Source: Gammaproteobacteria bacterium 45_16_T64
Lineage (GTDB): Bacteria; Pseudomonadota; Gammaproteobacteria; Pseudomonadales; Ketobacteraceae
Length of the DNA stretch: 64,000 bases
Assembly (NCBI GenBank): GCA_002162955.1
Contig: MABD01000017.1
Coordinates: 1-64,000, forward strand
Reading direction: 5' to 3'
This document shows, one piece after another, positions 46,511 to 56,827 of the stretch; the stretch's first letter is position 1, and the number at the start of each line of letters is the position of its first letter. A program made the position numbers and the translations under genes. The notes beneath the pieces were generated by a model. The model saw only the letters and a program-made list of their open reading frames with translations, made no database searches and was not told the DNA's origin.

Positions 46511-47527
46511 ATGATGTCTCAACGAAAAATAGTAGTCAGTGCGTTTTTAGGCGTCGCTATTCTTGGTACGGGGTTAGCTCTTTGGAGTTCACCCAAAAAG
46601 CAATCTACGCAACCGCAGACAACAGCGCAAACCCTATCTCCCCCTGCCTCATCTTATATCCCCCGAAACAATTCCATTCCCGCGATTCAATCCACTGTAA
46701 ACGCCGACTACCGCAATGAAGAATTTCTACAGTCGTCACTGCTCGATACTGACGCACCTGATAGCTTACGGCTTGACAATGGAATACTCGTGGTTGATGA
46801 AGGATACAGAGATTTGATCGACTATTTTTTCTCGCTACACGGAGAAATGGACCCCGATGCAATATTTGCCTTATTAGAACGCTATCTAACCCAGGTTGCG
46901 CCGAATACCGACATTGCCTCTGTCATGGCCGTCGCAGAACAATATCTCGATTTCCTGCAATCACCGAGCAACCACGAGATAGATAAGTCGCTTAGTTTAC
47001 TCGAACAATTAGAGGAATTAAAAAGAATACGGCGAGAAGCCCTTGGCGTAGATATCGCGGAACAATTCTATAGTGACGAAGAAAACTATATGCTCTACAG
47101 CATTCAAAAAATGCAGCTTATCCAAAATACTGAACTCAGTGAAATAGAACGCAATCAGCAGCTAACACAACTTAACAGCACGCTACCTGCGGAATTAACT
47201 CAAGGACAAGAACAAGAAAGAACCATCAGCACCCTGCGCAGTTCTGTTGCCGATTTACGTCAACAAGGTGCCAGTGACGAAGAGATAAGACAATACCGGG
47301 TATCTTTAGTCGGTGAGGAATCTGCCGAGCGCTTAGGCGAACTCGATAATAGCCGCAACGAGTGGAATAATCGATATTCCGATTACCGACAAGAAGCAGA
47401 AACACTATTAGCCTCTAATCTGTCAAAAGAAGATCAGCAACAAGAATTGGCGCGAGTGCGCGAGCGTTATTTCGACACGACAGAGGTTTTACGCGTCGCT
47501 GCGTTAGATCGAATTTCTCAATACTAA
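46511..47527 (+). CDS. lifO: Lipase-specific foldase LifO
   Basis: 338 residues, anchored by an N-terminal transmembrane helix (about 6-27), followed by a Pro/Ser/Thr-rich linker and a helical body. The foldase motif Rx1x2FDY(F/C)L(S/T)A appears as RDLIDYFFS (100-108), with Ile for the Phe. The long helical C-terminal part fits the extended lipase-embracing architecture. It sits in the inner membrane and folds the lipase in the periplasm. AAAGG precedes the ATG. Its stop overlaps the convergent hybrid kinase stop. The terminator upstream suggests lower expression than the lipase. Confidence 0.92.
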   Translation: MMSQRKIVVSAFLGVAILGTGLALWSSPKKQSTQPQTTAQTLSPPASSYIPRNNSIPAIQSTVNADYRNEEFLQSSLLDTDAPDSLRLDNGILVVDEGYRDLIDYFFSLHGEMDPDAIFALLERYLTQVAPNTDIASVMAVAEQYLDFLQSPSNHEIDKSLSLLEQLEELKRIRREALGVDIAEQFYSDEENYMLYSIQKMQLIQNTELSEIERNQQLTQLNSTLPAELTQGQEQERTISTLRSSVADLRQQGASDEEIRQYRVSLVGEESAERLGELDNSRNEWNNRYSDYRQEAETLLASNLSKEDQQQELARVRERYFDTTEVLRVAALDRISQY

Positions 47528-50415
47528 CCCACTTGTAACAGTTCCCCCTTAGAAACATTTCGAAGTATCGCTGTCAGCCGGTCAAATGTGATCGGCTTGA
47601 CAAGAAATGCATCCATTCCCACCTCCGCGAACATCACTTTATATTCTTTCATTGCGTGTGCTGTCAGAGCAATAATTGGCGTTCTAGATAATGACTGCGT
47701 AACTTCTAGCTGACGAATTTGGCGCGTTGCTTCTAAGCCATCCATTTCTGGCATTTCACAGTCCATCAAGATAAAGTCATAGCTATCCGCCGTAAACTTA
47801 TCCAATGCCAATTTTCCGTTTTCTGCCACATCAGTATTGATCTTAAATTTACGCAACATACCCACAATTACCATTTGATTCACAGGATTGTCTTCTGCAA
47901 TCAATACTCGAAAATGAGAGAAATCCTGAAATCTAGCGTTACTGGACTTTTTGGCGCGTAACACATCTGCTTGTTCGCTAATCTGCCACCAATTGCTTAC
48001 CAACTCAGATGCAGACAGTGGCTTCTGAAATAGAAATCGACAACCTATTTCTTCTCTTCTTGCGACGGAAAGATCAAACCCCATTCTTACCATCAATCCA
48101 ATATTCAAGGCATTATTATGGGTCTTCTGAAGGGATTCTATCAATTCATAAGCATTCTTCACCCAGTCCAAATCAATAACGATTAAACCCTTCGTATCAT
48201 CATTGTCACTGATCCACTGCTGTAGACTATTTTCATCCTCTACCACGCGTAATTGTAATAGAGGCCACCGTAAACAAGCACTACCAGCCAAACGCTCGAT
48301 AAGAGGCTTGGTAGTACAAATCACACACGTACTAGCAGGTGCCTCTAACACAGCATTACTTTCGACAACAACATCACCGCCGTCATCCTGACGTGCATGC
48401 ACTTTTATTATCTCGAACCAAAAAACAGCGCCTTCGCCTTCGACGCTTGTTACACCAATATCCCCTTTCATTAGATCAACCAGTTGTTTGCAAATACTCA
48501 AGCCCAAGCCTGTCCCACCAAATCGACGAGTAGTTGATGTGTCAGCCTGTTTAAATGCAGTGAATAGTCGACGTTGATTGTCGTTACTAATACCGATTCC
48601 TGTATCGTGCACTTCAATACGCACTCTAGAAGCGCTATCTGCGTGAGCAACGCTGAGTACTTCAATATAGACAAACCCTTTATCAGTGAACTTTAGTGCG
48701 TTACTAATAAGGTTAGTTACGATCTGACGCAAACGGGTCGGGTCCGCAATAATACGGTTACCACCATCCAGCTGGAATATAACACCGATTTCTACCTTCT
48801 TTTTTTCGGCAATCGGACGAAACATGGCAACGCAGTCTTCAATGAGTATCGTAAGATCAATATCGATTTTCTCCAGTTCCATTTCACCGGCAGATATTTT
48901 TGCGTAATCCAGAATATCGTTGATAATTGTTAGCAGAGATTGTCCAGAGTTCTTGATCACATCCAGATAACTTCTTTGTTGCTCATTCAATGGAGTATCC
49001 AACATCAGTTCAGTCATACCAATAACACCATTCATGGGTGTTCTTATTTCATGACTCATCGTCGCTAGAAATTGGGTTTTTGCTTTACTTTCTGCTTCTG
49101 CTTCCACAACCTTATGAAGAGCCTTGAGTTCTTTGTCGTGAGATTCTCGCTGAATAATGACGGATCGTTCGTGCTCCTCTTTCGCATCAAGCGCATGAGA
49201 TAAGGCTAGCTGCTTAGCTTCATACTTTTCCTGACGTTCTTTGTTAAATCGGTCCCCTAACGCAAATGACAGTAATATGACCTCCGCTGCAGATCCTATC
49301 TGCATAAAGTTCTCAGTAAAGAAGCTTCGCGGAATCCAACCGAATTTATTCAATCCGTAAACAATGACTGATACCAACAAGGCCACCCATGCAAGGCAAA
49401 AGTACCTTGCTGCACGATTTCCGTTTCGTAGGCTGCCGAAACCGACATAGAGAATACCCACACTATTCAATAATGCGGTGATAATCGAGAGTTTAATCAT
49501 AATGGCATAGGGAAAAAAGAATGCGCTAATCGCCATACATAGATTTAGTGTTAGCAGTAACTGAGTAGTGATATTGTGTGATCTACTAGAAAACTTCTTA
49601 TTACGAACTTTGGATATATCCAAAAAAACACGAGTAAATAGTATGACGAAAAATAGAGTCGCAGGAATAAGAAATGCAATTGACTTGTCATTCCACCAGA
49701 TACTGTTTGGCCATAAGTATTGATAGGTAAACCCATGCAGAGCACCTTGCAACAGCGCAAAAGAAGATACATAAAGCACGTAGAATAGGTAACTAATATC
49801 ACGAACCACTAGAAATACAAAGGCGTTGTACAGTGCCATAACTAACATGATACCAAAGAACACGCCTTGCACGCTGGATTCTCTAATAGCATCTTCGAAA
49901 AAATCCCGATCCTGCCATAGTGTTAATGGTGCCTGCATCGAAGAGGTTGTTAAAACCTTTAGATAGAGCACCGTTGTTGCGTGGCTGCGAACCTCCACAG
50001 GAATGAGAAAACTTCGATGATTGATAAACCGTACATGAAAGGGTAAAGAATCGCCCAACTCTCCTAAATTCGATACTTGCCCATCGCTCACTTGATACAA
50101 AATCAACTGATCCAGCAAGGGGTAGCTTACTTCCAATAGTCGCCTATCAGGATGGTTCTGGCTGTTCTCCAGTGTAATACGAAACCAATAGGCCGCATTC
50201 GAATATCCAAAATTTGGGGTTTTCTGACTCCCCATAACCCAGTCACTTTGAGGCCGCGCCAGAATAGCATCAATGCTAGCCTTTCGACTATCGTCTCTCA
50301 CGTGCGCCACATAACGATTGAGACTAATCGGACCCGACATATCATTCAATACAACCAAAGATTGAGGAAATTCTTCAGCCATGGTGAGGGATGTGGAGCC
50401 AATCATCCACATCAT
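47524..50415 (-). CDS. 7TMR-DISM hybrid sensor histidine kinase
   Basis: 963 residues from ATG 50415. Periplasmic 7TMR-DISMED2 domain (about 25-185), seven-helix block (about 190-390), coiled coil, HisKA (MSHEIRTP, His455), HATPase, a degenerate receiver-like segment (about 690-810) lacking the acidic pair and phospho-Asp, and a genuine receiver with phospho-Asp885 ([11 protein letters not shown]). It resembles the first hybrid kinase in the window. The Met at 50415 leaves only a stub of signal peptide; the same frame is open upstream with a typical signal-peptide sequence beginning at an ATC codon 8 bp after AGGAG. Confidence 0.9.
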   Translation of the reverse strand: MMWMIGSTSLTMAEEFPQSLVVLNDMSGPISLNRYVAHVRDDSRKASIDAILARPQSDWVMGSQKTPNFGYSNAAYWFRITLENSQNHPDRRLLEVSYPLLDQLILYQVSDGQVSNLGELGDSLPFHVRFINHRSFLIPVEVRSHATTVLYLKVLTTSSMQAPLTLWQDRDFFEDAIRESSVQGVFFGIMLVMALYNAFVFLVVRDISYLFYVLYVSSFALLQGALHGFTYQYLWPNSIWWNDKSIAFLIPATLFFVILFTRVFLDISKVRNKKFSSRSHNITTQLLLTLNLCMAISAFFFPYAIMIKLSIITALLNSVGILYVGFGSLRNGNRAARYFCLAWVALLVSVIVYGLNKFGWIPRSFFTENFMQIGSAAEVILLSFALGDRFNKERQEKYEAKQLALSHALDAKEEHERSVIIQRESHDKELKALHKVVEAEAESKAKTQFLATMSHEIRTPMNGVIGMTELMLDTPLNEQQRSYLDVIKNSGQSLLTIINDILDYAKISAGEMELEKIDIDLTILIEDCVAMFRPIAEKKKVEIGVIFQLDGGNRIIADPTRLRQIVTNLISNALKFTDKGFVYIEVLSVAHADSASRVRIEVHDTGIGISNDNQRRLFTAFKQADTSTTRRFGGTGLGLSICKQLVDLMKGDIGVTSVEGEGAVFWFEIIKVHARQDDGGDVVVESNAVLEAPASTCVICTTKPLIERLAGSACLRWPLLQLRVVEDENSLQQWISDNDDTKGLIVIDLDWVKNAYELIESLQKTHNNALNIGLMVRMGFDLSVARREEIGCRFLFQKPLSASELVSNWWQISEQADVLRAKKSSNARFQDFSHFRVLIAEDNPVNQMVIVGMLRKFKINTDVAENGKLALDKFTADSYDFILMDCEMPEMDGLEATRQIRQLEVTQSLSRTPIIALTAHAMKEYKVMFAEVGMDAFLVKPITFDRLTAILRNVSKGELLQVG

Positions 50416-50568
50416 GATGACAACAGATAAGATGTTGATTTTATTGACTCCTATACTTGAAACTACAGAATCAGCTCACTCCTTTCTGATACACCTCCCA
50501 TAGTAACAGAATAGCTCCTATCACAATCCGGTCAAATCCCTATCAACCACGAGCCCCTACCAATATAC

Positions 50569-51861
50569 CTAGACCACACACTCGCGATAAACCAATACCC
50601 CCCCTTTTCCTTCGGCTTTTATGTTATACATAGCTTTATCTGCCCTGGAAAAAACGTCCTCAAACCCGCAATCTTCTGGCACCGATTGCGATAACCCCAA
50701 ACTCGCAGATATTTTCATATCGCCAAGATATAGATGATTAATTTCCGTAAATATTCTATTCGCCACCGCAACCGACGCTTCGACAATACAATTATCCAAC
50801 ATCACAACAAATTCATCTCCTCCCCATCGCCCCGCAATATCGACGTCCCTAAGAATATGCTTTAGTGCTTGGCCGACGGCCGCAATGGCTTCATCTCCGG
50901 CGGCATGACCATAGAGGTCATTAAATTCTTTGAATCCGTCTAAATCAATAACCATCAGCGTAAATATCGATTCATGTCGCCTAAAACATTTAAATAATCG
51001 GCTCGCGTTTTCATTAATACCATTTCTGTTATATAAACCACTTATTGGATCATACACCACCATTTTCTCAAGCAGTTTTTCCCGATAGGATAGTTCATCA
51101 AGCATTTGTTTTCGTGTAATAAGATTACTAATTCTAGGAACGAGTTCACAGTCGTGAATTGGCTTAACGATATATTCATCAACACCGAGGTTAAATACTT
51201 CCATTTGTCGAGAACGCTGATCAAAGGCAGTCGCCACTAAAATCGGAATTGATTGTTTTTTAAGGTCCTTTATGCCTCGTACCAATCGAATGAAGGTTAT
51301 TCCTGTGTCAGTACCTTCCAATAGCAAATCGGTATAAACACACTGGTAATAGTTATCAAGAAAGGCGTTCCACGCAGTATCGACCGTGGTAAATAAGTCT
51401 ACTTTTAATCCCAGGTTATTGAGAATTTTTTTTACAATCATGCCTACCGTCGGAGAATCTTCAAGCACCAATACCCGCCCGCTCAATGTCTGACTACTTC
51501 TACGTATGGATAATTTTATTGTATTTATGGCATCCTCAATTTTGTCTTTTCGGAAAATATCCGTCGCGCCTTGCATAAATGCATCTCGCGATACTCTTGC
51601 ATCATCACTGCAAGTAATAAGATAAATGGGAAGCGTATTGTATTTGTCCATCAACCGTATTTGTTTGATAAACTCACGATTATTGTCTCCATCTAATACA
51701 TGGGATACCGTTATCACCTTTATGTCCCTATCCTCAGACACCAGTGACAATGCTTCGTCAGGAGACTTCGTGCAGATAACCTCAGACACCTCGTCCTCTA
51801 GCCCCGCACGTAGTATTTCGAGGAAGACATGACTTGGGTCTAGACAAAGTACTTTAGACAT
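50569..51861 (-). CDS. REC-REC-GGDEF diguanylate cyclase
   Basis: 430 residues, cytoplasmic. Two receivers: the first has Ser53 at the phospho-Asp position (degenerate), the second has Asp178 (YTDLLL). The GGDEF domain has GGDEF at 347-351 and an intact RxxD site (Arg338 to Asp341), five residues before it. It resembles PleD in layout. An input kinase is not adjacent on an operon, though the DISM hybrid kinase gene is the next gene on the same strand (154 bp away) and could be its partner (inference). Confidence 0.93.
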   Translation of the reverse strand: MSKVLCLDPSHVFLEILRAGLEDEVSEVICTKSPDEALSLVSEDRDIKVITVSHVLDGDNNREFIKQIRLMDKYNTLPIYLITCSDDARVSRDAFMQGATDIFRKDKIEDAINTIKLSIRRSSQTLSGRVLVLEDSPTVGMIVKKILNNLGLKVDLFTTVDTAWNAFLDNYYQCVYTDLLLEGTDTGITFIRLVRGIKDLKKQSIPILVATAFDQRSRQMEVFNLGVDEYIVKPIHDCELVPRISNLITRKQMLDELSYREKLLEKMVVYDPISGLYNRNGINENASRLFKCFRRHESIFTLMVIDLDGFKEFNDLYGHAAGDEAIAAVGQALKHILRDVDIAGRWGGDEFVVMLDNCIVEASVAVANRIFTEINHLYLGDMKISASLGLSQSVPEDCGFEDVFSRADKAMYNIKAEGKGGVLVYRECVV

Positions 51862-52074
51862 GAGTTTCTACACACAGAATACGCAGGGGATTACCTGCCA
51901 GTTCATTTTAGCAGTTGACGAAAAAATGACCACGACAACGTAAGCACAATCACCGATTCAACAATGACGTTATAACCAAATATATGACTTAAAATAACCT
52001 ATCGTTATTATAGAATTGGTGGGGCATTGAATAGTAACCGCATATCCAATAACCCACCCTACTACTTATATTGC

Positions 52075-54411
52075 CTACACTATTTTGCTTTCTTCAATTT
52101 GATAAAACACCTCCCGTCCATACCGTTGCCGTAAATGATGTGCTGCTTTTACCATGTGCTCTAATGCCTTTTCGGTTTCTACCCAGCCCCGCGTTTTTAG
52201 TCCACAATCTGGATTTATCCATAACCTCTCAGCAGGTACGTAAGAAATTGAGCGCTCTATTAGATCCACAATATCCTCAGTGCTGGGTACGTTAGGGGAA
52301 TGTATATCGTAAACCCCAGGACCAATATCATTGGGATATTCAAACTGTTCAAACACTTCCAGCAGCTTCTCATCTGATCGGGATGTTTCAATCGTAATCA
52401 CATCTGCATCCATATCTGCAATCGCCCCGATCATGTCATTAAATTCGGAATAACACATGTGAGTATGAATCTGTGTTTCATCTTTTACCCCATTCGCGGT
52501 TAGGCGGAATGCCTCAATTGCCCAATCTAAATAGCTTTTCCATTGGGATTTTCGTAACGGTAAACCTTCCCTTAGTGCCGCTTCATCGATTTGAATAATG
52601 CCAATATTGCTTCGTTCCAAGTCTAACACTTCATCCCGTATGGCTAACGCCAACTGCCTGCACGTTACCGAGCGAGGTTGATCATCCCTCACAAATGACC
52701 AGTTAAGCAAAGTCACAGGCCCCGTTAACATACCTTTTACCGGTTTTTCAGATAGCGATTGCGCGTAACATGCCCACTCCACTGTCATTGGTGTTGGTCT
52801 AGAGATATCACCATATAAAATAGGCGGTTTAACGCAGCGTGACCCATAGGATTGCACCCAACCCAATTCGGTAAATCCATAGCCATCAAGTTGCGTACCA
52901 AAATACTCAACCATGTCATTACGTTCAGATTCACCATGCACCAGAACATCGAGGCCTAAAGTTTCTTGTCGCTCAATACAGTCTCTGATTTCCTTCTGAA
53001 TAAAGTCTTTATACACCACTGCTTCTACTCTTCCCTGGATAAACTCACGGCGCGCCTTTCTTATCGATGTCGTCTGAGGAAAAGAACCGATGGTCGTGGT
53101 AGGAAACAACGGTAAATTAAATCGAGCACTTTGCAACGTACGACGGATAGAAAATTTCGAATTTCTACACGATAATGCTGGTGTAATTGTCTGTACTCTC
53201 TGCTGTACTTCGTTATTATGCACTCGACTTGAATGCTTACGACTTTCTATTGCCAATGCATTATCATTAAGTTCACTCGCAACACTATCTCGCCCTTGCT
53301 TCAATGCTTTTGCCAGGATATCGAGCTCTTCCAATTTCTGTTTCGCAAATGCAAGCCAAGATATAAATTCCGCATCCAGTTTCGTTTCATTATCCAAATC
53401 AACGGGCACATGTAATAAGGAACAGGAAGGCGCTAACCACAAACGTTCATTGAGTTTTTTATATAGCGGCTCCAACCAATCCAGCGTTGCCCGCAGGTCA
53501 GTTTTCCAAATATTCCGCCCATCAATAACGCCAAGAGAAACAATCGTATGCCGCCCTATCCCATCAATTAGCGCGTAGATATCCTCTACGTGATTAGTAT
53601 TAATAGTATCAATATGGATACCTGCGACAGGAAGCTGATAGAGCAGAGCAGCGTTATCTTCTACTCCACCAAAATACGTTGTTAATAATATCTTCAACGG
53701 TGTAGAAGACAGCGTCTCGTAGGATTGAATAACCCCCTTTTGCCAATCGTTATCCAATTCTAACACTAAGGCCGGTTCGTCCACCTGTATCCAAGTGACT
53801 CCCTGCGTATGCAAACGCGTCAACAGTTCATCATATACCTCAAGTAATTTAGGTAGAAAATCTAACTTAACGGATTGGTCCTTAGACTTTGCCAGCCATA
53901 AATACGTGATTGGACCAATAATGACGGGTTTTACCGCATGCCCGCCTTCTCCCGCTTCTGCAATCTGTGCCAATAGCCGGTCAGGATTCAGTGAAAACGT
54001 GCTCCCTTCGGTGAGTTCCGGAACAATATAGTGGTAGTTACTATCGAACCATTTGGTCATTTCCCCTGCTTTAGTACAGCCACAATCATCAGTGAATGCA
54101 CGCCCTCTTGCTACGCGAAAATAGGCGTCTAGATCATAAGGACTTTCACCAATACACCCTTTCAAAGCCGCCCTTTGGGGGATGTTTCCCAATAAGAAAC
54201 TCATATCTAACACCTGGTCATAGAACGAAAAATCTCCTACCGGAAGCCAGTCCAGTGATGACTGCAACGCCCAATGTGACTTTCGCAATGCCTTCGCTTC
54301 CTTCTCTAAGAACGCTTGATCTTTATCTCCGCGCCATACCTGTTCCAATGCAAATTTTAATTCTCGTTTAGCACCAATACGCGGGAATCCCAAATTATGT
54401 GTTGTTACCAT
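52075..54411 (-). CDS. metE: Cobalamin-independent methionine synthase MetE
   Basis: 778 residues from ATG 54411, which follows AAGGAG 8 bases upstream; an earlier ATG (54468) would add 19 unsupported residues. The N-terminus ([14 protein letters not shown]) and the two-barrel layout match MetE. Zinc ligands His651 and Cys653 (THMCYSEF) and Cys736 ([10 protein letters not shown]) are present, with a Glu expected near 675. It transfers the methyl group from 5-methyltetrahydrofolate triglutamate to homocysteine. A weak MetR-like site and two palindromes lie upstream. Confidence 0.97.
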   Translation of the reverse strand: MVTTHNLGFPRIGAKRELKFALEQVWRGDKDQAFLEKEAKALRKSHWALQSSLDWLPVGDFSFYDQVLDMSFLLGNIPQRAALKGCIGESPYDLDAYFRVARGRAFTDDCGCTKAGEMTKWFDSNYHYIVPELTEGSTFSLNPDRLLAQIAEAGEGGHAVKPVIIGPITYLWLAKSKDQSVKLDFLPKLLEVYDELLTRLHTQGVTWIQVDEPALVLELDNDWQKGVIQSYETLSSTPLKILLTTYFGGVEDNAALLYQLPVAGIHIDTINTNHVEDIYALIDGIGRHTIVSLGVIDGRNIWKTDLRATLDWLEPLYKKLNERLWLAPSCSLLHVPVDLDNETKLDAEFISWLAFAKQKLEELDILAKALKQGRDSVASELNDNALAIESRKHSSRVHNNEVQQRVQTITPALSCRNSKFSIRRTLQSARFNLPLFPTTTIGSFPQTTSIRKARREFIQGRVEAVVYKDFIQKEIRDCIERQETLGLDVLVHGESERNDMVEYFGTQLDGYGFTELGWVQSYGSRCVKPPILYGDISRPTPMTVEWACYAQSLSEKPVKGMLTGPVTLLNWSFVRDDQPRSVTCRQLALAIRDEVLDLERSNIGIIQIDEAALREGLPLRKSQWKSYLDWAIEAFRLTANGVKDETQIHTHMCYSEFNDMIGAIADMDADVITIETSRSDEKLLEVFEQFEYPNDIGPGVYDIHSPNVPSTEDIVDLIERSISYVPAERLWINPDCGLKTRGWVETEKALEHMVKAAHHLRQRYGREVFYQIEESKIV

Positions 54412-54490
54412 GATGATCTCCTTACTCATTCTGTCTGTACAAGCCACCAGAATAAGCAAAGCAATCAATGAAGAATAATGGTTATATTAC

Positions 54491-54519
54491 ATGAATTCAT
54501 GAATATCACTCATGAGTCG
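54491..54519. promoter_or_regulatory. Palindromic elements upstream of metE
   Basis: CATGAATTCATG (54491-54502) and ACTCATGAGT (54510-54519) are perfect palindromes in the metE-mddA intergenic region. TGAA-TATCA-CTCA (54501-54513) is one base off the TGAA-N5-TTCA MetR consensus. They suggest a MetR-type operator, although metR itself is outside the window. Confidence 0.4.
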
Positions 54520-54651
54520 TGGACTAGCGTTCACTGAGAAATCGTAATACCCCTCTAATAAGTACACGTCATATTGTAGGAAACATTCGTTATATTACTT
54601 CGACCTCACGTTCAACTAAGATAATCACTGGACGACTGGAGGATATAGAAA

Positions 54652-55410
54652 ATGCAAAATAAACTATCCATACTTGCCTACGGCGTTATCAGCTACGTCA
54701 TATTCTTTGCCACTTTCTTGTATTCTATTGGATTTATTGGCAATTTTTTCGTTCCAAAAACCATTGATGGTGAGCCGTCGGTCTCATTCATACAAGCACT
54801 CATCACCAATGTGGTATTACTCAGCATCTTTGCTGTACAGCATAGCGTGATGGCTCGCCCCGTTTTTAAAGCATGGTGGACCAAGATAATTCCACAAGCT
54901 GCGGAGCGTAGCACCTACGTATTACTATCAAGCATCGCATTAATTATCGTCTATGCCTTTTGGCAACCATTAGGTGGTTCTATTTGGGCCATTGACAATA
55001 CGATTGCCCAATCACTGCTTTATGGGTTTTATGGCACGGGATGGGTATTGGTGCTGGTATCAACATTTCTCATTAATCATTTTGATCTATTTGGGTTACG
55101 TCAGGTATGGCTGAATTATAAAGGCGTTGAATATCAACCACTAGAATTTGAGATCGTCAGTGCTTATAAAATCGTACGCCATCCGTTATACGTAGGTTGG
55201 TTTATCGTATTCTGGGCAACACCTTATATGACGGTCACACACCTATTCTTCGCAGTCGTAACCACCGCCTATATCCTGATTGCTGTCAGATTAGAAGAGC
55301 ATGACCTCTGTACGTATCATAAAGAATATGCAGAATATCAAAAAGAGGTCCCTCGATTTATACCCCGCGTTGGAAAACATGATAGCGAACACAAAACTCA
55401 TCATGCGTAG
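54652..55410 (+). CDS. mddA: Methanethiol S-methyltransferase-like (MddA family)
   Basis: 252 residues, a polytopic (about five to six helices) isoprenylcysteine methyltransferase-like protein. It shares the MddA-type signatures FAVQHSVMARP, ERSTYVLLSS, LINHFDLFGLRQVWL, RHPLYVGW and RLEEHDL. MddA uses S-adenosylmethionine to convert methanethiol to dimethyl sulfide. The location, divergent from metE, fits sulfur/methionine metabolism. GGAGG precedes the ATG. Only the family placement is strong; the substrate is inferred. Confidence 0.75.
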   Translation: MQNKLSILAYGVISYVIFFATFLYSIGFIGNFFVPKTIDGEPSVSFIQALITNVVLLSIFAVQHSVMARPVFKAWWTKIIPQAAERSTYVLLSSIALIIVYAFWQPLGGSIWAIDNTIAQSLLYGFYGTGWVLVLVSTFLINHFDLFGLRQVWLNYKGVEYQPLEFEIVSAYKIVRHPLYVGWFIVFWATPYMTVTHLFFAVVTTAYILIAVRLEEHDLCTYHKEYAEYQKEVPRFIPRVGKHDSEHKTHHA

Positions 55411-55434
55411 TAAATACAACCAGGAGAAAAGACA

Positions 55435-55794
55435 ATGTCAGATTCCCTATACGAGAGGTTGGGTGGGACAGAAGGCATCACCAAACTCGCTAGCGATATC
55501 TTCGATATCCATTTAGATAATCCACGCATAGCACCACGTTATGCTGACAGTGATGTTGCAAAGGTAAAGAAAAATGTCACTGAGTTCTTTATTGCAGGCA
55601 CAGGTGGCCCGAACCTTTATGAAGGAAAGGATATGATTGAAACACATAAAGGAATGAACATTGATGCGGGCGAGTTTATCGCTGTATTAGATGATGCGCT
55701 TAAAGCAATGGACCTGAATAGTATTCCTCAACGTGAACAAGAAGAAGTTCTATTTGTTCTCTACAGCATGAAACCAGACGTGGTCTATCTATGA
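55435..55794 (+). CDS. Group I truncated haemoglobin
   Basis: 119 residues with the truncated globin fold: YERLGGTEGI at the N-terminus, the GGP loop (GTGGPNLYEG) and the proximal His71 in IETHKGMNI. It binds haem and may handle nitric oxide or oxygen. Strong AGGAGAAAAG ribosome-binding site, 24 bp after the mddA-like gene, so co-transcribed with it. A hairpin overlaps its stop codon. Confidence 0.93.
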   Translation: MSDSLYERLGGTEGITKLASDIFDIHLDNPRIAPRYADSDVAKVKKNVTEFFIAGTGGPNLYEGKDMIETHKGMNIDAGEFIAVLDDALKAMDLNSIPQREQEEVLFVLYSMKPDVVYL

Positions 55795-55810
55795 TTATCC
55801 GATAGACCAC
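55780..55810. terminator. 10-bp hairpin at the end of the haemoglobin gene
   Basis: GTGGTCTATC (55780-55789) pairs perfectly with GATAGACCAC (55801-55810). The loop contains the stop codon of the haemoglobin gene, between convergent genes. No T-run. Confidence 0.55.
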
Positions 55811-55828
55811 ACAGATCTGCGTTAAAAG

Positions 55829-56353
55829 TTACAACTCACTCTCGATAAAGATCAAATCGGTCACACCAAAATCATAACCTTGTTGATGAATAAGCGCCGT
55901 TGCTTGCCCCCGATGATGGGTTTGATGATTAAACCAATGTGTCAATATAACACCCAACTTTTTAGTGTATGGACTTCCATCCGTGGAGCGGTATTGAGTC
56001 GGCGTGTCGATTTGATCACTTGTCAGCGAATTCACGTAGTCTACGATTAGATCATCTATTTCCTTTCTTTTTTCGTACAGTTGATCAATTTTGGTAAAGA
56101 TCATTTGATCGAGCCCTTGGATACGAAAGTTGTTACCCTCCCCATCCACAAACTTCATGATCTCCTTATTACCAGAACATCGGTACAACCATACAAGATC
56201 ACCAAGAAGAAGATGATTCATTGTCTTGAGTATGGAAGAGAAAAAAGACTGTTGATCTATCGCTATTTTATCCTGCCCCATCTCTATGCAAGTTTTATAG
56301 ATACTGTCATTCATCCATCGATTGTATTTTGCTAATAATACAAACTGCTCCAT
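55829..56353 (-). CDS. DinB family protein
   Basis: 174 residues, four-helix DinB/YfiT-like bundle with the conserved His triad: His47 (MNHLLLGD), His139 (LTHWFNH) and His143 in HWFNHQTHHRGQ. Metal-binding proteins of this family are often thiol-transferases in mycothiol or bacillithiol organisms; here the role is unknown. ATG preceded by AAGGGCG. First gene of a likely three-gene minus-strand set read from the QOR gene downwards. Confidence 0.9.
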   Translation of the reverse strand: MEQFVLLAKYNRWMNDSIYKTCIEMGQDKIAIDQQSFFSSILKTMNHLLLGDLVWLYRCSGNKEIMKFVDGEGNNFRIQGLDQMIFTKIDQLYEKRKEIDDLIVDYVNSLTSDQIDTPTQYRSTDGSPYTKKLGVILTHWFNHQTHHRGQATALIHQQGYDFGVTDLIFIESEL

Positions 56354-56396
56354 AAATACGCCCTTTTGATTCCGATTATTACCACGATTACATTAA

Positions 56397-56798
56397 CTAC
56401 GTTATGTTCTCCTTATGTTGCGGTAGGTTATCGCTAATTTCAAACCAGTCAACCTTATAATCTGTATATATGTGCCATTGCGGTCTTAAGGTGGGGGATG
56501 TATCGAGGGTTCCCAATAACACATACGTCATTCCATAATCAGGCACATCACCATAAACCATCGAGCTACATTGCTGGCAGAAGTAGGCATCTGAATTAAC
56601 GCCTTTCTTGTAGCTTTTAAGGTGTTCTTTGCCTTTTAGTAGCGTAAAGTCAGTTGCTGCAACACCACCCGATGCCGAAAATGGTGACCCAGTCCACCTC
56701 CTACATTCTGAGCAATGACAATATCCCGCATACTTAAGATCATCGACAATTTCATACTCAACACTGCCGCATAAACAACTACCCTTGATATTTTCCAT
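56397..56798 (-). CDS. GFA family protein (glutathione-dependent formaldehyde-activating-like)
   Basis: 133 residues with the seven cysteines of the GFA/CENP-V zinc fold: Cys8, Cys10, Cys27, Cys29, Cys32, Cys74 and Cys77. Family proteins bind zinc and may handle glutathione adducts, but the formaldehyde activity of the founding member is doubtful. AGGAGAG upstream of the ATG. Located between the quinone-reductase gene and the DinB gene. Confidence 0.92.
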   Translation of the reverse strand: MENIKGSCLCGSVEYEIVDDLKYAGYCHCSECRRWTGSPFSASGGVAATDFTLLKGKEHLKSYKKGVNSDAYFCQQCSSMVYGDVPDYGMTYVLLGTLDTSPTLRPQWHIYTDYKVDWFEISDNLPQHKENIT

Positions 56799-56827
56799 AA
56801 TATAGCACTCTCCTTTTTCAACCTAAA

